From DASZJY01 sp036260255 (GTDB lineage Bacteria > Actinomycetota > Acidimicrobiia > Acidimicrobiales > AC-14): DNA of 11,335 bases. The stretch lies in the NCBI GenBank assembly GCA_036260255.1, contig DATAAF010000022.1, positions 1-11,335 of the forward strand. The letters run 5' to 3'. Position 1 is the stretch's first letter, and each line of letters starts with the position of its first letter. Shown here piece by piece: positions 1-7,555 of this stretch. The notes beneath the pieces were generated by a model. That model made no database searches and was not told the DNA's origin. It saw only the letters and a program-made list of their open reading frames with translations. The position numbers and the translations under genes were made by a program.

Positions 1-109
1 CCCCCCCCCCCGACAACCCCCCAAACCGTCCGACGTCGGGCGGCTCCGCCGCGATCGTTCCTCTTGTGACACCGGTGAGCCGCACAGGGAGCGGCGGCGC
101 CGGAGGGTG
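1..109. other. Gene-free left edge with poly-C run and small palindromes
   Basis: No convincing gene lies here. The window opens with 11 consecutive C residues. A 10-bp palindrome CCGACGTCGG follows at 30-39, a small hairpin GCGGC-TCC-GCCGC at 40-52 and the palindrome CACCGGTG at 70-77. These lie just downstream of the mutY stop on the minus strand and could help end that transcript, but there is no T tract to mark an intrinsic terminator. Confidence 0.4.
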
Positions 110-973
110 TCAGGGCAGGTGCAGGACGCCGTCCGCTTCGCGGGCCAGGCCGTCGGCGACGAGGGTGGCGGCGACCCGGCGGGCCCGGTCGGGCTCCGAC
201 GGCCAACCGCAGGTCACCGCCAGGTCGCCGAGGGCCAGCGGCCCCCGGCGCAGGACGGCGACCAGCCGGCCCCGGCCCTGGCGGTCGGAGCCGGCGAAGG
301 CGGACCGGCGGCCGCCGGTCCCAGCGGTGCCGGCGGCCGGGTCGGGGCCCGCCCATCCCGCCGCCGCCCACGCGCACGCCCCGGAGACGGGGCAGCGATC
401 GCACGCCGGCGCCCGCTTCGTGCAGGTCGTCGCGCCAAGGTCGACCAGGGCCTGGTTCCACGCCCACCCCGACCCCGCCGGTACCACCCGGTCGGCGGCC
501 GCCTGGGCCTCGGCAGCGGTGAGGCGCCGCCCGGCAACGGCGCGGGCCAGCACCCGGGCGGTGTTGGTCTCGACCAGGCCGACGTCCGCCTCGAAGGCGT
601 AGGCCAGCACCGCCCGGGCGGTGTACGGGCCGACTCCCGGGAGGGCGACGAGGGCGTCGAGGTCCGGGGGCAGCGCTCCGCCGTGGCGCTCGACCGCGAC
701 CTGGGCCGCCCGGTGCAGGTTGAGGGCGCGCCGGTTGTAGCCGAGACCCTCCCACGCCTGCAGCACGTCGCCGGCGGGTGCGGCGGCGCAGGCGGCGGTG
801 GACGGGAAACGGGCCAGGAACGCGTGCCAGCGCGGCACCACCCGGGCGACCTGCGTCTGCTGGAGCATCAGCTCGCTCACCAGCACGGCCCACGGGGCTC
901 GGGTCGTGCGCCAAGGCAGGTCGCGGCGGTGGGACTCCCACCACCCCAGCACCGCGGCCTGGAACGGGCTCAA
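110..973 (-). CDS. mutY: A/G-specific adenine DNA glycosylase (MutY family), actinobacterial type
   Basis: Base-excision repair glycosylase, expected to remove adenine mispaired with 8-oxoguanine. The 287-residue product has the HhH-GPD fold signatures: LVSELMLQQTQ (31-41) with the catalytic-type Glu34, the helix-hairpin-helix LPGVGPYTA (111-119), and a [4Fe-4S] loop C184-x6-C191-x2-C194-x5-C200. The C-terminus (about 225-287, beginning FAGSDRQGRGRL) matches the short winged-helix-like tail of actinobacterial MutY rather than the NUDIX-like 8-oxoG reader of E. coli MutY. The residue aligning with the catalytic Asp (E. coli Asp138, in VDxN) is Glu135 here (VETN), which is odd. The chosen start is TTG at 973, which overlaps the upstream methyltransferase stop as TTGA; the family N-terminus (SPFQAAVLGWW) begins right there. 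A GTG at 988 is the alternative. No clear Shine-Dalgarno is visible, so translational coupling is likely. The assignment is strong by motif, but substrate specificity is unproven. Confidence 0.9.
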   Translation of the reverse strand: MSPFQAAVLGWWESHRRDLPWRTTRAPWAVLVSELMLQQTQVARVVPRWHAFLARFPSTAACAAAPAGDVLQAWEGLGYNRRALNLHRAAQVAVERHGGALPPDLDALVALPGVGPYTARAVLAYAFEADVGLVETNTARVLARAVAGRRLTAAEAQAAADRVVPAGSGWAWNQALVDLGATTCTKRAPACDRCPVSGACAWAAAGWAGPDPAAGTAGTGGRRSAFAGSDRQGRGRLVAVLRRGPLALGDLAVTCGWPSEPDRARRVAATLVADGLAREADGVLHLP

Positions 974-1746
974 TGCAGGCGCCGGCACCAGTACACGAAG
1001 GTCTGGTAGGGCACCTCGAGCGGCGCGGGCTCGTCGGCGACGACGCCGGCGACCCGCCGGAGCACGTCGGACCGCTCGTGTTCGGGCAGCACGGCCACCC
1101 AGCTGGTGGTGGCGACCCAGTCGACCACTGCGCCGTGGTCCAGGCGGCGGGCGTAGGGGAACCGGCGCTCCTCCAACGCGCCGAAGCGGCGGGTGCGTTC
1201 GAGGGCGTGGCGCCACCGCCCGGTCCGGAACCGGGGCACCGAGGCGGCCAGCGGGTCGAGCACCTTGCCCAGCCGGCCCACCCAGGGGACCGACCACACC
1301 AGCTCGTTCCACACCAGCCCGAGGCCGCCGCCGGGCCGGAGGACCCGATGGATCTCGGCCACCGCCCGGTCGCCCGAGAACCAGTGGAACGCCTGGGCGG
1401 CGACCACCGCGTCGGCGGCGGCGGCCGCCAGCGGGATCGCTTCAGCCGTCCCGCCGACCACGTGGGCGGCGGGCACGGCGCACGCCAGCTCCGTCCGCAT
1501 GGCGACCAGAGGCTCGACGGCGATCAGGCGGGCGCCGGTGGGGACCAGCGCCCGGGTGAGCTTGCCGGTGCCCGCCCCCAGGTCGACGACCGTCGTCGCC
1601 GGGCCGAGGGCCAGAGCGACGACGAGGGCGTCGACGGCGGCGGCAGGGTACTCGGGGCGGGCCCGCTCGTAGGCGCCGGCCGAGCTGAACCCCCGTGCGG
1701 CGACGTCGTGCACGGCCGGTCGGGCCCGCTCGCCGTGCTCGGCCAC
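970..1746 (-). CDS. Class I SAM-dependent methyltransferase (UbiE/BioC-like)
   Basis: Predicted soluble SAM-dependent methyltransferase of 258 residues; the acceptor is unknown. The Rossmann SAM site is clear: motif I VVDLGAGTGK (53-62), the acidic post-I strand end AVEPL (76-80), AQAFHWF (117-123), and the RPGGGLGLVWN loop and strand (137-147). The AYERARPEYP segment near 25-34 and the HWF motif are typical of Methyltransf_11 proteins found widely in actinobacteria. The start is placed at GTG 1746; GTG 1713 (VHDVAARGF) is nearly as good and would give 247 residues. The open frame continues far upstream, but that part is antisense to the divergent methyltransferase and has no family match. 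Its stop overlaps the TTG start of mutY by 4 bases, so the two are likely one operon. A role in DNA repair should not be read from that alone. Confidence 0.85.
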   Translation of the reverse strand: MAEHGERARPAVHDVAARGFSSAGAYERARPEYPAAAVDALVVALALGPATTVVDLGAGTGKLTRALVPTGARLIAVEPLVAMRTELACAVPAAHVVGGTAEAIPLAAAAADAVVAAQAFHWFSGDRAVAEIHRVLRPGGGLGLVWNELVWSVPWVGRLGKVLDPLAASVPRFRTGRWRHALERTRRFGALEERRFPYARRLDHGAVVDWVATTSWVAVLPEHERSDVLRRVAGVVADEPAPLEVPYQTFVYWCRRLH

Positions 1747-1788
1747 GCCCCGCCAGCGTAACGACGCCGACCTATCGTCTCCGCCGGG
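1747..1788. promoter_or_regulatory. Short divergent promoter region between two methyltransferase genes
   Basis: Only 42 bases separate the two divergent starts, so both promoters must be compact or lie inside the genes. On the plus strand TATCGT (1773-1778) sits 10 bases before the ATG. On the minus strand TACGCT (1760-1755) sits 8 bases before the GTG. Both fit the TANNNT -10 form at leaderless spacing, which is common in actinobacteria. There is no convincing -35 and no good Shine-Dalgarno on either side. This is inference from position and sequence only. Confidence 0.3.
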
Positions 1789-2430
1789 ATGGTCGAGCTC
1801 GGGCTGCGCAACGACGTCTACCGCCGCCCCCTCACGACCGCCCTCGACCGGCTCGGGCTGGGCGAGGGCTGGACCTGCGCGGACGTGGGCGCCGGCGGTG
1901 GTGATGTGAGCGTCGCCCTGGCCGAGGTGGTCGGTCGGGACGGGAGGGTCTACGCCATCGACAGCGACCCCCACGCCCGCGACCTGGTGGCCGAGGCGGC
2001 CGCCGCCCACAGCCAGATCGTCGCCATCACCCAGGCGGCCGAGGAGCTCCTGCTCCCCGAGCCCGTCGACCTCGCCTTCTGCCGGTTCCTGCTGATGCAC
2101 GTGCACGACCCCCTGGTCGTGCTGCGCCGCATGGGGCGGGCGGTGCGCCCGCGACGCTGGCTCGTCGCCCAGGAGCCGGTCACGACGGCCGGACGGGTTG
2201 GAGGGAGGGCGCTCTCCATGCCCGACGCCCGCCACCCCGACGTGGGCGCCGTGCTCCCCGCCCTGGTGCGCGATGCCGGCCTGGAGATCGTCGACGCCTG
2301 GGCCGAGGCCCAGGCCGGCGTCGGGCCCGGCCCCGTCTCCGGCTACCTCGCCCACCTCACCGGCGTCGACCCCGGCGACGATCCCGTCGTCCTCCCCCCG
2401 CTGGTGACGGTGGTGGCCCGCCGCCCCTGA
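1789..2430 (+). CDS. Small class I SAM-dependent methyltransferase
   Basis: Predicted SAM-dependent methyltransferase of 213 residues; substrate unknown. SAM-binding features are motif I ADVGAGGGDVS (31-41), the acidic loop VYAIDSD (54-60) and the motif IV region DLAFCRFLLMHVHDP (94-108). The usual RPGG turn is replaced by RPRRWL (120-125). The protein is shorter than typical members (about 260-280 residues), with a compressed C-terminal cap after VAQEP (126-130). It still ends in a plausible last strand (LVTVVARRP), so it looks complete rather than truncated. ATG at 1789 is preceded by CCGCCGGG, a poor ribosome binding site, consistent with a leaderless transcript. It is divergent from the other methyltransferase but not closely similar to it in the visible motifs, so recent duplication is not indicated. 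Confidence 0.82.
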   Translation: MVELGLRNDVYRRPLTTALDRLGLGEGWTCADVGAGGGDVSVALAEVVGRDGRVYAIDSDPHARDLVAEAAAAHSQIVAITQAAEELLLPEPVDLAFCRFLLMHVHDPLVVLRRMGRAVRPRRWLVAQEPVTTAGRVGGRALSMPDARHPDVGAVLPALVRDAGLEIVDAWAEAQAGVGPGPVSGYLAHLTGVDPGDDPVVLPPLVTVVARRP

Positions 2431-2453
2431 ACCCGCGGGAATTGGGTGACGAA

Positions 2454-2474
2454 AGCGGTTGAAAAGCAACCGCT
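2454..2474. terminator. Hairpin between convergent genes, probable bidirectional terminator
   Basis: AGCGGTTG (2454-2461), loop AAAAG, then CAACCGCT (2467-2474) form a perfect 8-bp stem. It sits in the 65-bp gap between the stops of the plus-strand methyltransferase and the minus-strand glycosyltransferase. No long T tract follows on either strand; the minus-strand transcript has only a short TT. Placement between convergent stops is the main argument for a terminator. Confidence 0.6.
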
Positions 2475-2495
2475 GAGCGCGCCAGAAGCGCCCGG

Positions 2496-3203
2496 TCACT
2501 CCTCGACGGTGAGCTGGCGCAGATAGAACCAGTAGGTCCGCCAGCGGACGACGCCCGTCGCGGGCAGTCCGATGAGGTGCCAGAACATCCGCCAGGTCTC
2601 CCGGTAGCCGTGGCGGCGCCCGTACTTGTCCCGCTTGGTCCGGTGGGTGACGCCGTGGAGGATGCGGGCGGTGCTGGGAAGCCGGCCTTCGGCGATCACC
2701 TCGTTGATCATGATCTCGATCGAGTAGCCGCTGCGCTTGTGCGGGGGCACCGCGTCCCACACCCACCGCGGGACGAGCCGCTCCCCGGTGGTCGGGGCGA
2801 GGCGCAGGACGAGGGGGTTCCAGAGCCCGTAGTCGAACCACCCGACCGAGAGGGCGGCCCGTCCCTCGAGCCACGGTTCGCAGATGGCCTCGAGGTGGCC
2901 GGCGGTGAGGCCGAGGAGGTCGGCGTCGCAGAACAGGAACGCCTCGGCGTCGCTCGCCGCCACTCCGGCCTCCAGGGCGTGGGCCTTGGACCCGCCCTCG
3001 GGGGCCTCCCGGGGCACGAGCTTGGCCCCGGCGGCGGCGGCCGCCTCGGCGGTGCCGTCGGTGGAGCCGTCGTCCACCACGATCACCTCCCTGACGTGGC
3101 GGCACCCGCGGCACGCCTCGACGACGGCGGCCACGGTGGCCACCTCGTTTCGGGCGGGGACGACGGCGTCGATGGTGCGCGACTGGCGCTCGTCCGGAGA
3201 CAC
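2496..3203 (-). CDS. Family 2 (GT-A) glycosyltransferase
   Basis: Predicted cytoplasmic, nucleotide-sugar-dependent glycosyltransferase of 235 residues. It shows the GT2 start TIDAVVPARNE (10-20), the UDP-binding VVDDGSTDGT (42-51), GSKAHALEAG (71-80) and the metal-binding DxD in FCDADLLGL (91-99). There is a candidate acceptor/catalytic stretch at HKRSGYSIEIMINE (155-168) and a basic C-terminus (RTKRDKYGRRHGYR, 188-201). I see no membrane segment, unlike dolichol-phosphate mannose synthases with membrane tails. GTG at 3203 is chosen because homology begins directly after it; longer in-frame extensions run antisense into the ChaB-like gene and are rejected. No Shine-Dalgarno precedes it, but TACGAT lies at leaderless distance. 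Donor and acceptor cannot be told from sequence, and the neighbours give no clear pathway. Confidence 0.85.
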   Translation of the reverse strand: MSPDERQSRTIDAVVPARNEVATVAAVVEACRGCRHVREVIVVDDGSTDGTAEAAAAAGAKLVPREAPEGGSKAHALEAGVAASDAEAFLFCDADLLGLTAGHLEAICEPWLEGRAALSVGWFDYGLWNPLVLRLAPTTGERLVPRWVWDAVPPHKRSGYSIEIMINEVIAEGRLPSTARILHGVTHRTKRDKYGRRHGYRETWRMFWHLIGLPATGVVRWRTYWFYLRQLTVEE

Positions 3204-3211
3204 CTCGGCCG

Positions 3212-3217
3212 ATCGTA
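3212..3217 (-). promoter_or_regulatory. Candidate -10 element for leaderless glycosyltransferase transcript
   Basis: On the minus strand TACGAT, a good match to TANNNT, lies 8 bases upstream of the GTG start. That puts a predicted transcription start at or within a few bases of the start codon. No clear -35 was found. Confidence 0.35.
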
Positions 3218-3272
3218 GGTCGCGTGTCCCGACGACCGGGCTTGGGAAGAACGATCGACGAGGAGGCGACCC

Positions 3273-3659
3273 ATGCCGGCCCGAGAGGAGATGCCGTCCA
3301 CCGTCCGGCGCTCGTCGGCCAAGGCCCAGCGCACGTGGGCCAAGGCTCACGACAGCGCGGTCGAGACCTACGGCGAAGGTGAAGCGGCCCACCGCACCGC
3401 GTTCGCCGCCCTCAAGCACACCCACCAGAAAAAGGGCGACCGGTGGGTGGCCAAGGACGAGAAGGGCCCGTCCGACCCCCGTTCCACCCGATCGACCGAC
3501 GAGAAGCGCAGGGGCGAGGGTGAGACGTTCGGCGGTGTGGACGTGTACGGGAGCACCAAGCAGGAGCTGTACGAGCGGGCCAGGGAGTTTGGCGTGCCCG
3601 GTCGCTCACGCATGTCCAAGGAGGAGCTGGCCCGCGCCATCGCCGGCAAGGGCGGCTGA
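3273..3659 (+). CDS. ChaB domain protein with C-terminal Rho-N (SAP-like) domain
   Basis: Small basic protein of 128 residues. Residues about 6-65 match ChaB (MPSTVRRSSAKAQRTWAKA..., AAHRTAFAALKHT, DRWVAK), named after the putative cation-transport regulator in E. coli. A polar linker (66-92) follows. Residues about 94-125 form a Rho termination factor N-terminal-type helix-extended-helix (STKQELYERAREFGV and MSKEELARAIAGK), a nucleic-acid-binding fold. This pairing is common in actinobacteria, where the function is not established; DNA or RNA binding is an inference from the Rho-N part. The start is well supported by AGGAGG at 3261-3266, six bases before ATG, the strongest ribosome binding site on the plus strand here. 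It stands alone: the glycosyltransferase diverges from it, and larE converges with a gap of only 12 bases. Confidence 0.88.
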   Translation: MPAREEMPSTVRRSSAKAQRTWAKAHDSAVETYGEGEAAHRTAFAALKHTHQKKGDRWVAKDEKGPSDPRSTRSTDEKRRGEGETFGGVDVYGSTKQELYERAREFGVPGRSRMSKEELARAIAGKGG

Positions 3660-3671
3660 GCGCGGCCGAGG

Positions 3672-4743
3672 CTATTCGACGACGTCGCCCAGGCGGTCGA
3701 CCTGGACGCCCTTCTCCTCCAGCCAGTCGATGGCCGCCTCGACGGCGTCGTGCTCGCCGGCCAGCTCGCAGACGATCCAGCCGACCGTCTCCTCGACGTT
3801 GGCCCGGCGGATGTTGGGCAGGACGTCGAACTCCCGCACCAGCCGGCCGAGCAGCGGCTGCTTGATGAGCTCCTCGGGGAAGGTCAGCTTGACCCGCACG
3901 TTGGCCATGGGCCTCGAAGCATGACCAGCGCCGGCCGATCCGTCCAGCCCGTTCGGGCCCGGTAGCCCAAGAGCCGCGTTCAGGTTGCCCGAGCGGAAGC
4001 CCTCCAGGTCGAGCGTGACACGCGAGTAACCGGCGGACTTCACCGCCGCCACCACCTCGGCCCGCTGCTCGACCGCTCCGCCCAGCTCGGTGGGGTCCAG
4101 CTCGATGCGGGCCACCTCGCCGTAGTGGCGCACCCGCAGCTGCCCGAAGCCCAGCGCCCGCAGCGCCGCCTCGGCCCGGCCCACCCGGTCGAGCGTCGTC
4201 AGGGTGACCGGCGTGCCGTAGGGGACACGCGAGGCCAGGCACGCGGCGGCCGGCTTGTCCCACGTTCGCAGGCCCAGGGCCCGAGAGGCCGCCCTCACGT
4301 CGGCCTTGGTGAAGCCGGCGTCGACGAGGGGAAAGGCGGCGCCCCGCGCCGCCGCCGCCTCCTGGCCGGGACGGTGGTCGCCCAGGTCGTCCACGTTCGT
4401 CCCCAGCACGACCGTCGATCCCTCGGCCTCGGCCAGCGGCACCAGGGCGTCCATCAGCGCCGACTTGCAGTGGGCGCAGCGGTCGCCGGCGTTGGCCACG
4501 TACTCCGGCCGCTCCAGCTCGTCGGTCTGCACCATCGTCCACCGCAGGCCCCACTCGGCCGCCAACGCGGCGCAGTCGTCCCGCTCGGTCGGCGCCAGCG
4601 AGGGTGACACCGCGGTCACCGCCTGGGCGTCGGCGCCCAGCGTGTCGGCCGCCACCCAGGCCAGGAAGGCCGAGTCGGCCCCCCCGCTGAACGCCACCGT
4701 CACCCGCCCCAGCTCCCGGAGGCGGGCCCGGAGCCGCGGGAGG

Positions 4744-4751
<8 letters not shown>
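3672..4751 (-). CDS. LarE-type PP-loop sulfur transferase fused to a NIL domain
   Basis: The product has 359 residues. Residues 1-260 are a LarE-like ATP pyrophosphatase (TIGR00268-type): PP-loop FSGGADS (21-27), RCAHCKSAL (91-99) and CLASRVPYGT (171-180). LarE adenylates then thiolates the nickel-pincer nucleotide precursor. Cys92, Cys95 and Cys171 match the three cysteines said to hold a [4Fe-4S] cluster in Thermotoga maritima LarE, rather than the sacrificial-cysteine mode of Lactobacillus. After a Gly/Pro-rich linker (about 261-281), residues 282-359 form a NIL domain (MANVRVKLTFPEEL, VGWIVCELAGE), as found C-terminal in MetN and in sulfur-transfer proteins of methanogens. GTG at 4751 overlaps livF by 8 bases, so expression is tied to the liv operon. 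No larA, larB or larC is present, so lactate racemase maturation is not supported; a sulfur-amino-acid role is an alternative. The domain calls are strong, the pathway is open. Confidence 0.85.
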
Positions 4752-5490
<739 letters not shown>

Positions 5491-5494
5491 CGGC

Positions 5495-7555
5495 TCAGTC
5501 GCCGTCCGTGGGAGTGCCGAGGTAGGCCTCGATGACGCGGGGATCGCTCTGCACCTCGGTGGGGAGCCCCTCGGCGATCTTCTGCCCGAAGTCGAGCACC
5601 GCCACCCGGTCGGAGATGCCCATCACCAGGCTCATGTCGTGCTCGATGAGCACCACCGTCAGCCCGGTGTCGCGCAGGTCGCGGATGAGCCCGATGAGCT
5701 CCTGCTTCTCCACCGGGTTCATGCCCGCCGCCGGCTCGTCGAGCAGGAGGACGGAGGGCCGGGTGGCCACCGCCCGGGCGATCTCCAGGCGACGCTGGTC
5801 GCCGTACGGGAGGTTGCGGGCGAGGTCGTCGGCCCGGTGCGAGATCCCCACCAGGGCCAGCAGCCGGTGGGCCTCGGCGCGGGCCTCACGCTCCTCCCGG
5901 CGATGGCGGGGCAGCCCCAGCAGCGCTCCTGGCACACTCGTGCGGTGGCGGGCGTCGGCGCCGACCATGACGTTCTCGAAGGCGGTCATGTTGGGGAACA
6001 GCCGGATGTTCTGGAACGTGCGGGCCACGCCCGCCTGGGTGACCTCGTGGGGCCGGCGCCCGGTTATACGCCGCCCGGCCAGCTTGATGTCGCCCCCGAC
6101 CGGGCGGAACACCCCGGTGACGCAGTTGAACACGGTGGTCTTGCCGGCGCCGTTGGGCCCGATCACCGCGTAGATCTGCCCTTGCTCCACCGCCAGGTCG
6201 ACGTCCTGCAGCGCCGCCACGCCGCCGAACTCCATGGATAGGTCGGAGAGCTCGAGCACCACGCCGTCGCCCACCTGGGCGGCCGTCGCCGCCGCGGTGT
6301 CGGCCAGCTCGGCCTTGGCCGCCGAGGCCAACGTGGCGACCGCCGCCTCGGCCGACTCGGGCTGCCCGTCGCCGTCGACGGACGAGGGCCCCGGCGAGGT
6401 CACGGGCGCCGCCGCCACCACCTCCTCGACGCCGACGAGGGCGCTGCTCTCCACGGTGGCGCCCATCCCGCCGGCGCCCGACGCGTCGGCCAGCTCGGCC
6501 GCCCGCTGTCGGCTCGGGAGGAGCCCCTGGGGCCGGAAGATCATCATGAGGATCAGAGCCAGGCCGAACAGCAGCACCCGGTACTCGGTGATCGACCCGG
6601 CGTGCCCGCCGGTGACCGTGTTCAGCCAACGGGTGACGGTGTCGCCGAAGGCGACCTCCCGGAGGTACTCGGGGATGAACGCCACGACGAACCCCCCGGC
6701 GATGACCCCGGGGACGGAACCCATGCCGCCGAGGACCACGCACGAGAGGATGAGGACGGAGAAGAAGAACAGGAAGTTGTCGGGGTTGATAAAGCTGACC
6801 TTGCTGGCGTAGAGCCAACCCCCCAGGCCGCCGGTGGAGGCGCCGATGGCGAACGCCCAGAGCTTCATCTTGAACGACGGGACCCCCATGGCCTCGGCCG
6901 CGTCCTCGTCCTCGCGCACCGCCGCCCACGCCCGGCCGACCCGCGACCGGTTCAGCCGGACGATCATCACCACGGTGAGGACGATGGCGGCGAGCGTCAG
7001 GTAGTAGTACGGCAGGGGGTCGAACGCGAACTCGGTCCCGAAGACCCCCGAGGGGTGGGGGATCCCGACGATCCCTCGGGCCTGCCCGAGCGCACCGGTG
7101 TTCAGGGCCACGATCCGGGCGATCTCGCCGAAGCCGAGCGTCACGATGGCCAGGTAGTCGCCCCGGAGCCGCAGCGTCGGAGCACCGAGGATGACGCCCG
7201 CGATCGACGCGACGAGGATGGCCAGCACCACCGCCTCCCAGGCCGTCCACCCGGCGGCGGTGGTGAGCTTGGCGGTGGTATAGGCGCCAACCGCATAGAA
7301 CGCGACGTAGCCGAGGTCGAGAAGCCCGGCCTGGCCCACGACCACGTTGAGGCCCAGGGCCAGCAGCACGAAGATCCCGACCGGCGAGAACAGCACCGCC
7401 TGCCAGGTGGGCGACAGGCCGAGCGGGATCACGATGGCCAGCCCCAGCACGGCGAGGGACACGAGGGCTCTGACCCAGGGGGGCTGGCGCCCCCACCAAC
7501 GGGCGACCCGGTCGACGACCGAGAACCGCCTCAGCACGCGGGTGACGGCCATCAT
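5495..7555 (-). CDS. Fused LivM permease / LivG ATP-binding protein
   Basis: Single 686-residue frame carrying two transporter parts. Residues about 25-347 are the LivM permease: multiple hydrophobic segments, the conserved LRLRGDYLAIVTLGFGEIAR (128-147), a cytoplasmic loop with REDEDAAEAMG (214-224) and the family-ending RPQGLLP (341-347). An 85-residue Ala/Ser-rich linker (348-432) follows. Residues 433-686 are LivG: Walker A GPNGAGKT (466-473), Q-loop ARTFQNIRLF (511-520), signature LPYGDQRR (582-589), Walker B VLLLDEP (602-608) and switch His639. The start is ATG 7555, overlapping the livH stop as ATGA; a second ATG follows at once (7552). An in-frame extension to 7648 lies inside livH and is rejected. 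The linker has no stop and sits in normal codon usage, so the fusion looks real. LivM-LivG fusions are known in some bacteria but are not the usual arrangement. Confidence 0.92.
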   Translation of the reverse strand: MMAVTRVLRRFSVVDRVARWWGRQPPWVRALVSLAVLGLAIVIPLGLSPTWQAVLFSPVGIFVLLALGLNVVVGQAGLLDLGYVAFYAVGAYTTAKLTTAAGWTAWEAVVLAILVASIAGVILGAPTLRLRGDYLAIVTLGFGEIARIVALNTGALGQARGIVGIPHPSGVFGTEFAFDPLPYYYLTLAAIVLTVVMIVRLNRSRVGRAWAAVREDEDAAEAMGVPSFKMKLWAFAIGASTGGLGGWLYASKVSFINPDNFLFFFSVLILSCVVLGGMGSVPGVIAGGFVVAFIPEYLREVAFGDTVTRWLNTVTGGHAGSITEYRVLLFGLALILMMIFRPQGLLPSRQRAAELADASGAGGMGATVESSALVGVEEVVAAAPVTSPGPSSVDGDGQPESAEAAVATLASAAKAELADTAAATAAQVGDGVVLELSDLSMEFGGVAALQDVDLAVEQGQIYAVIGPNGAGKTTVFNCVTGVFRPVGGDIKLAGRRITGRRPHEVTQAGVARTFQNIRLFPNMTAFENVMVGADARHRTSVPGALLGLPRHRREEREARAEAHRLLALVGISHRADDLARNLPYGDQRRLEIARAVATRPSVLLLDEPAAGMNPVEKQELIGLIRDLRDTGLTVVLIEHDMSLVMGISDRVAVLDFGQKIAEGLPTEVQSDPRVIEAYLGTPTDGD

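Noticed and set aside
107..1009. 300-codon plus-strand open frame opposite mutY
   Set aside because: Arg/Gly/Pro-rich with no recognisable domain, and the minus strand encodes MutY with all its key motifs.
970..2430. Divergent methyltransferase pair as a restriction-modification system
   Set aside because: Neither protein has DNA methyltransferase catalytic motifs (N/DPPY or PCQ) or a target-recognition domain, and no nuclease is next to them.
970..3114. 714-codon open frame on the minus strand spanning both methyltransferase loci and part of the glycosyltransferase
   Set aside because: Only its last third has homology (the methyltransferase at 970-1746). The rest is antisense to the plus-strand methyltransferase or out of frame with the glycosyltransferase; its composition reflects GC-rich third positions.
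3218..3237. GGTCG-N10-CGACC inverted repeat and repeated CGATCG hexamers between the glycosyltransferase and ChaB genes
   Set aside because: Five-base arms and six-base palindromes are expected by chance at this GC content; no promoter element lines up with them.
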